Part shown: positions 1-6,124 of the stretch, piece by piece
Position numbering within the stretch: the stretch's first letter is position 1
How the letters are laid out: each line of letters opens with the position of its first letter
From: Pseudomonadota bacterium
Lineage (GTDB): Bacteria > Pseudomonadota > Gammaproteobacteria > Acidiferrobacterales > Acidiferrobacteraceae
Assembly (NCBI GenBank): GCA_021797365.1
Contig: JAJZZU010000140.1
Location: 1-6,894, forward strand
Direction of reading: 5' to 3'
DNA: 6,894 bases
The notes under the pieces: model-generated
The model's input: the letters and a program-made list of their open reading frames with translations, nothing else
Told to the model about the DNA's origin: nothing
The model's database searches: none
Program-made: the position numbers and the translations under genes

Positions 1-554
1 TTGTTGGGTGTGCGCCTGGCGATCTTAGTAGAAACGGTGTGTTGCTTGCCAGTTGGATTGCCACACAGTTAGGAGACATGATTGCCGTGAGCAGCAACAC
101 GCATCTCCATCTCCTCGAATTCGTTGATCGCAGGGCCCTGCCTACGGAATTGAAGAAGCTTCTGCGAATAACAAAAGGGCGAGTCGGCATCGGTCGGCCG
201 GACCCGACTCAACAGGCTGAGGAGGAACTGACAGCATACTTTTCCGGGCGCCATTCGACCTTTGCAACGCGTCTGGCCCTGATTGGTAGTGCGTTCAGTC
301 GACAGGTGTGGGGGGAGCTGCGTCGTATCCCGGTGGGAGAGACCAGAAGCTATACGGAGCTCGCCCACCGCGTAGGAAAGCCTGCCGCGGTACGGGCCGT
401 GGCGCGCGCAAATGGCGCCAATCAGATCGCATTGATGATTCCGTGTCATCGTGTTATCGGAGCCGATGGATCTCTGACGGGATACGAGGGTGGGCTTTAG
501 CGAAAACAGCGCTTGATCGAAATCGAACAACAGTACAAGCCACCAAACAACTGA
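1..554 (+). pseudogene. ada: Ada-type methylated-DNA repair protein, 3' part, interrupted by an amber stop
   Basis: This is the 3' end of a gene that starts left of the window; the frame (codons from position 3) is open to the edge. The first residues, VGCAPGDLSRN, resemble the end of an AraC-type helix-turn-helix (G-x-AP). They are followed directly by LLASWIATQLGDMIAV, the usual start of the methyltransferase domain in Ada fusions. The methyltransferase core has the ETRSYTELA helix, the AVRAVARANGAN DNA-binding segment and the acceptor motif PCHRVIG, with Cys codon 444-446. This domain moves the alkyl group from O6-methylguanine to its own cysteine. After GYEGGL a TAG at 498-500 ends the frame, yet RKQRLIEIEQQYKPPNN continues in the same frame to a TGA at 552-554. 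The family usually has an aromatic or basic residue before RKQ, so TGG to TAG is the simplest explanation. The truncated product keeps the catalytic Cys but loses the final helix. A GTG at 39 could be read as a start, but homology upstream of it argues for a longer Ada. Confidence 0.8.
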
Positions 555-904
555 CTCAGAAAAATGGAGCCTGCCATTCAAGGAGTGGCGCGTCCGCGGC
601 GACCCCGTCGTGTTGTACGCTGTTTGGGACTCCGGCGGCGCAAAGGCCCTTACGGACGTTGCGACGAAAGCGAGCCTACAAGGAACCGGGGCGTGGTGGC
701 AGCCATGATTATTCTGATGGAGAAGATCCCGATGGAATTGGCATTGACGACCATAGAGCGAATGGCCCTTACTTAAGCCGCAGCGACATGAGCGCGCGGG
801 GTTAAGCGTTTGAAAGTTATGAGGTAGGTTGACCGGGATTGGTACGATGTCTGTTACCAGGCATCCACCGGACCAACCCCGAGGCCAATCTTTGAGAGAG
901 CGTA
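555..904. other. 350-base stretch with no recognised gene
   Basis: No recognised gene lies between the ada remnant and the transposase remnant. One plus-strand frame with no start codon (517 to the TGA at 706-708) reads like protein, with segments FKEWRVRGDPVVLYAVWDS and ALTDVATKASLQGTGAWWQP. A tiny ATG frame (705-776, starting MIILMEKIPMELALTTIERM) begins inside that TGA as an ATGA overlap. Neither has a convincing ribosome binding site or a family I recognise. They may be debris of a gene broken by the insertion element. The left end of the element should lie in roughly 780-900, but I could not define its terminal inverted repeat because the right end is missing. Confidence 0.4.
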
Positions 905-1895
905 ATGTCAAGTTTCATCCCCAGCAACATCGACAGCAGGTGAGCCGACGCGCGCGGCGGGTCGATGCGGTCGGCTTTTCCCATCTCCTGACCGGCCCTG
1001 AGTGGCTCGCAGTGACGGAGGCGCATCGGCCGGAACATCGTGAGCGGCTGTACCCGCCGACGGTGGCGTTGTCGATGTCCCTGCGTCAGGCGCTGGAGGC
1101 CGATGGCTCGTGCCAGAAGGCGGTCAACGGCTGGGCGGCGCAACGTCGCACGGAGGGCTTGGGCGTCCAGAGCGTGCGAACAGGCGCCTACGGCAAGGCG
1201 CGGGAGCGGGAGCGCTTGCCCGTCTCGATGGTGACCGGCCTGACGCACGCCGTCGGGGAACTCATCAGCGCGCGGGCGAAGGCGGGTGGGCGCTGGCGCG
1301 GACGGCACGTGAAGCTCGTAGACGGCACCGGGATCTCGATGCCCGATACGCCGGAGAACCAGGACTGCTATCCGCAGCCGAGCAGCCAGGCCACGGGGGT
1401 CGGCTGTCCGTTGGCGCGCGTCGTGGGGGTGATTGGTCTCGCGACCGGTGCTGTGATCGATGGGCGATCGGCCCGCAGGCCGGCAAAGGCCACAGCGAGT
1501 GGGGGCTTTTGCGCACGCTCGCTGCGGCCTTCTCCCCGGGCGATGTAATGCTCGCCGATGCGCTCTACTGCCACGACTTCTTGGTCGCGACCCTGCTGGC
1601 AGCCGGTGTGGACGTGCTGTTTGAACAGAACGGTGCGCGCCATACGGACTTTCGGCGGGGCGTCTCGCTTGGGGCCCGCGACCCCCTCGTGCGCTGGACG
1701 AAATCGAAGACCCGGCCCGAGTGGATGAGCGCAGAGCAATACGCGGAATTTCCCGACGCATTGACGGTACGGGAGGTCATGGTGGACGGCCCAATCCTGG
1801 TCACTACGCTGGTGAACCACCGCAACGTCAGAAAAGGCGCCCTCGACCGGTTGTACGCGCAACGCTGGAACGTGGAGCTGGACCTTCGCAACATC
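905..1895 (+). pseudogene. IS4-family transposase remnant (two frameshifts, 3' truncated)
   Basis: This is the broken transposase of an IS4-type DDE insertion sequence. The best start is ATG 905 after a GAGAGAG purine run; it reads MSSFIPSNI and then shifts. One base is missing between 933 and 934, after which the frame reads QQVSRRARRVDAVGFSHLL. The catalytic segment KLVDGTGISMPDT carries the first Asp (1321-1323). A second base is missing at about 1461/1462: GAVID is followed in the next frame by WAIGPQAGKGHSEWGLL. The second Asp lies in VMLADALYC (1557-1559). The IS4 signature YAQRWNVE gives Y-(2)-R-(3)-E, with Glu at 1875-1877. Homology ends after LDLRNI, and the codon where the signature lysine should be (1896-1898) is TTA (Leu). 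About a quarter of the usual protein is missing. The element cannot move by itself. Confidence 0.87.
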
Positions 1896-2020
1896 TTAGT
1901 TTTGGGCATTATTCCCGGGAGGGCAAATTCACCCTGTGCCGAGACACGAGTGCCGTTGGTTTTCTCGCGGCCATGTGGCAATATAGACCAGATTAGACCT
2001 GTTTTGTGAAGGGGGCCGCC
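1896..2020 (+). promoter_or_regulatory. Leader of the vapBC operon, next to the transposase breakpoint
   Basis: This interval lies between the transposase breakpoint and the antitoxin start and should hold the vapBC promoter and operator. TTGGTT at 1956-1961 and the AT-rich AATATA at 1980-1985 (18-base spacing) form a weak promoter candidate. TAGACC occurs twice, at 1984-1989 and 1994-1999, exactly 10 bases apart, and could be an operator half-site pair. AAGGGGG at 2009-2015 is the ribosome binding site, 5 bases before ATG 2021. It favours that start over GTG 2006, which would overlap the site. Another short frame here (reading HYSREGKFTLCRDTS) is not recognised. The promoter itself is inferred, not proven. 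Confidence 0.35.
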
Positions 2021-2257
2021 ATGGAAATCAGTGCTTATGAAGCTAAAACGACACTCCCCGCCTTGCTGAAGAGGGTCATAGCCGGGGAAACCATCACTAT
2101 TACCAAATATGGTACCCCTGTGGCACGGATTACCCCTATGACCACCACGGCAGGGCATGATCAAGAAGCCGCCATAGAGGCCCTCCAACACTTTGCGCGG
2201 GGCTGCACGACTGGAGGGGCGGGTGTCCGTGCGATGATTGAAGAAGGCCGAAGATGA
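2021..2257 (+). CDS. vapB: VapB-type antitoxin of the Phd/YefM family
   Basis: This is a 78-residue antitoxin. The N-terminal half (residues 1-40) matches the Phd/YefM DNA-binding fold: MEISAYEAKTTLPALLKRV, then GETITITKYGTPVARITP, with the GxPVA signature near residues 31-35. The C-terminal half (about 45-78, charged, AIEALQHF and AMIEEGRR) should wrap around the toxin, as in this family. It normally neutralises the PIN toxin encoded next and represses its own operon. Start ATG 2021 is chosen for its AAGGGGG site 5 bases upstream; a GTG at 2006 would add only five residues. The stop overlaps the vapC start (ATGA, 2254-2257), which indicates translational coupling. Function is inferred from family and context; the symbol is used generically. 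Confidence 0.88.
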   Translation: MEISAYEAKTTLPALLKRVIAGETITITKYGTPVARITPMTTTAGHDQEAAIEALQHFARGCTTGGAGVRAMIEEGRR

Positions 2258-2670
2258 GCGTTTTTGTGCTTGACGCATCCGTGACGCTGGCATGGTTTTT
2301 TGAGGATGAAGTTTCTGCCTATACCGGAGCGGTGCTGGAAAGCCTGCGTCGCCATCAAGCGCAGGTTCCTGGCATATGGCCTTTGGAGATTGCTAACGTG
2401 CTGCTGGTTGGCGAGCGCCGCGGGCGATGTTCGGAGGCGCGGAGTTCCCGGTTTCTGAGTTTGTTATCCGCGCTACCGATTCGGCTGACGGGCGCTGTGG
2501 ATATATCTATCTCGGCCGATTTGCTGTCGCTGGCCAGGGGGCATGATCTGAGTGCCTATGATGCCGATTATCTGCGCTTGGCGATCGACAGCGGAATACC
2601 GATTGCGACGCAAGATCGAAAACTGGTCAAAGCCGCATCGGAATGCGGTGTGGAACTCTGGCCAGTATGA
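2254..2670 (+). CDS. vapC: VapC-type toxin, PIN-domain ribonuclease
   Basis: This is a 138-residue PIN-domain protein of normal VapC length. The acidic residues that bind the catalytic metal are all visible: Asp7 in VLDASV, Glu45 in PLEIANVL, Asp103 in LSAYDADYLRLA and Asp121 in IATQDRKL. VapC toxins are Mg- or Mn-dependent endoribonucleases that inhibit translation by cutting RNA, commonly tRNA or rRNA; the target cannot be told from sequence. Its ATG overlaps the antitoxin stop by four bases, and AAGAAGG at 2241-2247 serves as a ribosome binding site 6 bases upstream. The frame is intact and no key residue is missing, so the toxin looks functional although it sits beside a decayed insertion sequence. 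It converges on metG, with only 67 bases between the two stops. Confidence 0.92.
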   Translation: MSVFVLDASVTLAWFFEDEVSAYTGAVLESLRRHQAQVPGIWPLEIANVLLVGERRGRCSEARSSRFLSLLSALPIRLTGAVDISISADLLSLARGHDLSAYDADYLRLAIDSGIPIATQDRKLVKAASECGVELWPV

Positions 2671-2737
2671 CAGGCTCGTCCATGAATCATTTCCGCCAAC
2701 CTCAAACCGCGTGATTCAGCAAGAAGCCTGATCCGCT

Positions 2738-4795
2738 TTAACGGATCGTCATGCCCGGCCGCGCGCCCTCGCCGGGCTCGAGGACCACGAGACCGTCGCG
2801 GTCGGATGCCGCCAGGACCATGCCCTCGGACACGCCAAAGCGCATCTTGCGGGGCTTGAGATTGGCCACGCACACCACCAGGCGGCCCACCAGGTCGGCG
2901 GGCGCATAGGCGTGGCGGATGCCGGCAAACACCGTGCGCGTGCGGCCTTCGTTCAGGTCCAGGGAGAGCTTGAGGAGTTTGTCGGCGCCTTCCACATAGT
3001 CCGCCGCCACGACGCGCGCGACGCGCAGGTCGATGCGTGCGAAATCTTCGGCGGATAGGGTGCCGGTGGTCGCCGCGTCTTCCACGGCGGGCGCCGCGGC
3101 CTTGCCCACTGCTGTTGTCGATGAGGTGTTCGGCGCTGCGTCCGCGCCCTGCGTGTCACCGATCAGGGGCGCGAGGTCGGTCGGCTCGATGCGGCGCATG
3201 AGGTGCGAGTAGGGTGCTATCGTGTGGGACAGGCGCGGGATCTTGATGCTCTCGAAATTGAGTTCGGGCCCGCCAAGCCAGGCCTCGACCCGGATCGCGG
3301 TCTGCGGGAGGATGGGTTTCAGGTAGGCGATGAGGACGCAGAACAGGTTCATGGTCTGGGTGCAGATCGCCTGTAACTCAGTGCGGCGCTGCGGTGTGCG
3401 CGCGATCTCCCAGGGCCGGGCTTCATCCACATAGCGGTTCGCGCGGTCGGCCAAGTCCATGATGGTCTTTACGACGCGGCTGTATTCGCAGGCCTCGTAG
3501 CAGGCCTCCACGGTCTCGCCGGCCTTCAGGAACCCGGCATAAAGCGGTGCGTCCGGCAGGGTGTCACCCAGAGTGTTGTCGAGGTGCTTGGCGAGCAGCT
3601 GCGCCGAGCGGCTGGCGATATTGACGAGTTTGCCGACGAGGTCGGCATTGATGCGCGCGCGAAAGTCATCGAGGTTGAGGTCGATGTCCTCGATGCCGCT
3701 GTTGAGCTTGGCGGCAAAGTAGTAGCGCAGATATTCGGCCGGCAGGGTGTCGAGGTAGCGGCGCGCGGTGATGAAGGTCCCGCGCGACTTCGACATCTTC
3801 TTGCCGTTTACCGTGAGAAAGCCATGCACGTGGATGGCCTTCGGCCGCGCGAAATCGGCGGCCTCGAGCATGGCCGGCCAGAACAGGCCGTGGAAATTCA
3901 GGATATCCTTGCCGATGAAGTGGTGGATCTCATAGTGCGACCATTGTGTCCGGACGTCGTCGACGGCAAGCGCGCGATCTTCGAGCCGCGAGCGCAGTTG
4001 CCAGAAGGTCGCGATGTAGCCGACCGGCGCATCCAGCCAGACATAGAAATACTTGCCGGGCGCCCCCGGGATCTCGAACCCGAAGTAGGGGGCGTCGCGA
4101 CTGATGTCCCAGTCGGTGAGGCCCTCGTTCAACCATTCGGCGAGTTTGTGGCCCGCCTCCCGCGGCAGGGCGTCGCTCGCCGTGAAGGCCTTCAGATCGT
4201 CGGCGAAATCGCCGAGCTTGAAGAAGTAATGTTCGGAGCTCTTGGTGACAGGCGTCGCCCCGCTCAAGGCCGAGACCGGATTGATGAGATCGGTCGGTGC
4301 ATAGGTCGCGCCGCAGGCCTCGCAGGAATCCCCGTATTGATCGGCGGCGTGGCAGCGTGGGCATTCGCCGCGGATGAAGCGGTCCGGCAGGAACAGCCGT
4401 TTGACCGGGTCGAAGGCCTGTTCAATGGCGCGCACGGCGATATGACCGCCGGCCTGGAGCTTCCCATAGAAGTGCTCGGAAAGGATACGGTTCTCGTCGC
4501 TGTGAGTAGAGCCGAAGCGGTCGAAGGAGATGCCGAAGTCGGTGAAGTCACGTACATGTTCTGCGGCCACGCGGGCGATGAGCTGCTCGGGGGAGATGCC
4601 CTCGGCCTGCGCCTTGAGCATGATCGCCGTACCGTGGGTGTCGTCGGCGCACAAGTAATGACAAGCCCGGCCGCGCAGGCGCTGATAGCGGACGTAGATA
4701 TCGGTCTGGATGTATTCGACCAGGTGGCCGATATGGATGGACCCGTTGGCGTACGGCAAGGCGCTCGTCACCAGGATCTTGCGGTCGTTCGACAT
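2738..4795 (-). CDS. metG: Methionyl-tRNA synthetase
   Basis: This 685-residue class I synthetase charges tRNA-Met (initiator and elongator) with methionine using ATP, in the cytoplasm. It is close to the E. coli length (677). The order is: Rossmann catalytic domain with HIGH at 21-24; zinc-binding knuckle with Cys145, Cys148, Cys158 and Cys161 (CPRC...CEAC); methionine-pocket segment WLDAPVGY at 253-260; KMSKS at 333-337; helical anticodon-binding domain at roughly 385-545; an Ala/Thr-rich linker at about 550-578; and a C-terminal Trbp111-like OB domain at 580-685 ([28 protein letters not shown]), which promotes dimerisation and tRNA binding. ATG at 4793-4795 begins just before the conserved [13 protein letters not shown], with a GGGGAA site 5 bases upstream on the minus strand (4801-4806). 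It is transcribed away from apbC, an arrangement also known in E. coli. A long open frame on the opposite strand is a high-GC shadow. Confidence 0.98.
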   Translation of the reverse strand: MSNDRKILVTSALPYANGSIHIGHLVEYIQTDIYVRYQRLRGRACHYLCADDTHGTAIMLKAQAEGISPEQLIARVAAEHVRDFTDFGISFDRFGSTHSDENRILSEHFYGKLQAGGHIAVRAIEQAFDPVKRLFLPDRFIRGECPRCHAADQYGDSCEACGATYAPTDLINPVSALSGATPVTKSSEHYFFKLGDFADDLKAFTASDALPREAGHKLAEWLNEGLTDWDISRDAPYFGFEIPGAPGKYFYVWLDAPVGYIATFWQLRSRLEDRALAVDDVRTQWSHYEIHHFIGKDILNFHGLFWPAMLEAADFARPKAIHVHGFLTVNGKKMSKSRGTFITARRYLDTLPAEYLRYYFAAKLNSGIEDIDLNLDDFRARINADLVGKLVNIASRSAQLLAKHLDNTLGDTLPDAPLYAGFLKAGETVEACYEACEYSRVVKTIMDLADRANRYVDEARPWEIARTPQRRTELQAICTQTMNLFCVLIAYLKPILPQTAIRVEAWLGGPELNFESIKIPRLSHTIAPYSHLMRRIEPTDLAPLIGDTQGADAAPNTSSTTAVGKAAAPAVEDAATTGTLSAEDFARIDLRVARVVAADYVEGADKLLKLSLDLNEGRTRTVFAGIRHAYAPADLVGRLVVCVANLKPRKMRFGVSEGMVLAASDRDGLVVLEPGEGARPGMTIR

Positions 4796-4987
4796 GCGAT
4801 TTCCCCAGAGGAAAGCGAAACGGTAACAGGTTGGAGGGGTGTGGCCAAGTTCGGCGCGCCCCCGGACCGGGGGACGGCCCGCCGGTGTTGCCTTTGGGCC
4901 TGCGGCCGGTTTCGGTTTTGGTCGACAAGGTGTAGGATGCTGGGGCTAAACCTAGGAATTCGGTAAGGCTTTCGAGGAGCACGACAG
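4796..4987. promoter_or_regulatory. Divergent metG / apbC control region
   Basis: These 192 bases separate two divergent genes and must hold both promoters. The perfect palindrome CCCCCGGaCCGGGGG lies at 4859-4873, near the middle, within a very GC-rich block. On the plus strand TAGGAT at 4933-4938 is a possible -10 box for apbC, but no good -35 precedes it. The apbC ribosome binding site GAGGAG (4974-4979) is 8 bases before ATG 4988. On the minus strand a GGGGAA site serves metG. I saw no T-box or other recognisable riboswitch. The exact promoters are not defined. Confidence 0.5.
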
Positions 4988-6079
4988 ATGGCGGAAATCT
5001 CCCAGCTTCAGGTGGAAACGGCCCTGAAAGAGGTCATAGATCCCTATTTGGAGCAGGACCTCGTAACGGCAAAGGCCGTCAAGGGGATTGTCGTCGACGG
5101 TGACACGGTGTCGGTCGATATCGTCCTCGGCTATCCGGCGAAGGGCGTGAAGGAGGCCCTGGCCGGCCGTTTGCGTGAAAAAGTCTTGGCGATCAAGGGG
5201 GTGAAGGCGGCGCATGTGACGGTCGATTCCCGGATCGTGACGCACGGCGTCCAGAAGGGGGTCAAACCCATACCCGGGGTCAAGAACATCATCGCCGTGG
5301 CGTCCGGCAAGGGCGGCGTCGGCAAGTCCACGACCGCCGTCAATCTCGCCCTGGCCTTATCGGCGGAGGGCGCGCGCGCCGGTATCCTGGACGCGGACAT
5401 CTACGGGCCGAGTCAGCCGCGCATGCTCGGCTCGCGGGCCAAGCCCGAGTCCAAGGACGGGCGGCGTATGGAACCGGTCCCGAGCTATCACCTGCAGTCG
5501 ATGTCCATAGGCTATCTGATCGATGAAGAGACGCCCATGATCTGGCGCGGACCGATGGTCACGCAGGCCCTCGAACAGCTGTTGCGCGACACCAACTGGC
5601 AGGATCTCGACTACCTGGTGGTCGATCTGCCCCCGGGCACCGGCGATATCCAGTTGACGCTCGCCCAAAAGGTGCCGGTGACGGGGGCCGTGATCGTCAC
5701 CACTCCTCAGGACATTGCCCTGCTCGACGCCCGCAAGGGGCTGAAGATGTTCGAGAAGGTCGAGATCCCGGTGATCGGCATCATCGAAAACATGAGCACC
5801 CATATCTGCAGCCAATGCGGCCACGAGGAGCACATATTCGGGGCCGGTGGCGGGCTCAAGATGGCCGAGCAGTACGATGTCGATTTCCTCGGGGCCCTGC
5901 CGCTCGATCTGCGTATTCGCGCCGATACCGATGGCGGGCGACCGACGGTCGTGGCCGATCCCGAGGGCCGGGTTGCGCAGATCTACCGCGAGATCGCGCG
6001 ACGGATTGCGGGGCGGTTGGCGTTGATGAAGAAGGACTTCTCGGGGGGCTTCCCCAATATCGTCATTCAAAATACCTGA
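4988..6079 (+). CDS. apbC: Iron-sulfur cluster carrier protein ApbC (Mrp/NBP35 family P-loop ATPase)
   Basis: This 363-residue cytoplasmic ATPase binds and transfers Fe-S clusters to apoproteins, a role established for Salmonella ApbC and its relatives. Residues 1-85 form an N-terminal MIP18-like domain (EVIDPYLEQDLVTAKAVKGI). The P-loop domain follows: deviant Walker A GKGGVGKST at 107-115 with the extra signature Lys108, LDADIYGPSQPRMLG at 134-148, Walker-B-type VVDLPPGTGD at 211-220, and the family motif IIENMS at 265-270. The cluster-bridging CxxC is Cys274 and Cys277 (CSQC). All key residues are present and the length is normal. ATG 4988 has a good GAGGAG site 8 bases upstream. The C-terminal tail, about 347-363 (KKDFSGGFPNIVIQNT), looks lineage-specific. 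dcd follows on the same strand after 45 bases, so the two are probably co-transcribed. Confidence 0.97.
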   Translation: MAEISQLQVETALKEVIDPYLEQDLVTAKAVKGIVVDGDTVSVDIVLGYPAKGVKEALAGRLREKVLAIKGVKAAHVTVDSRIVTHGVQKGVKPIPGVKNIIAVASGKGGVGKSTTAVNLALALSAEGARAGILDADIYGPSQPRMLGSRAKPESKDGRRMEPVPSYHLQSMSIGYLIDEETPMIWRGPMVTQALEQLLRDTNWQDLDYLVVDLPPGTGDIQLTLAQKVPVTGAVIVTTPQDIALLDARKGLKMFEKVEIPVIGIIENMSTHICSQCGHEEHIFGAGGGLKMAEQYDVDFLGALPLDLRIRADTDGGRPTVVADPEGRVAQIYREIARRIAGRLALMKKDFSGGFPNIVIQNT

Positions 6080-6124
6080 CGGCGTCGGGGTCCCGTGGGA
6101 GGGCCGGCGCAGTCCGGGCGAGGC

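Noticed and set aside
829..904. ATG at 829 as the transposase start
   Set aside because: The first 25 residues from this ATG (MTGIGTMSVTRH onward) do not look like IS4 transposases. ATG 905 gives the expected MSSFIPSN start followed by a one-base loss.
69..911. A 280-residue minus-strand open frame across the ada remnant and the orphan stretch
   Set aside because: It is antisense to clear methyltransferase homology, has no recognisable domain and no ribosome binding site.
2006..2020. GTG 2006 as the antitoxin start
   Set aside because: It adds only MKGAA and overlaps the AAGGGGG ribosome binding site, which is well placed for ATG 2021.
2730..2747. Hairpin GATCCG-CTTTAA-CGGATC at the 3' end of metG, considered as a terminator
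   Set aside because: The stem is only 6 bases, it includes the metG stop codon, and no T-run follows on either strand.
3584..4966. A 460-residue open frame opposite metG
   Set aside because: It lies antisense to an unmistakable MetG, crosses the metG start and promoter region, and matches no known family. Long antisense frames are expected in high-GC DNA.
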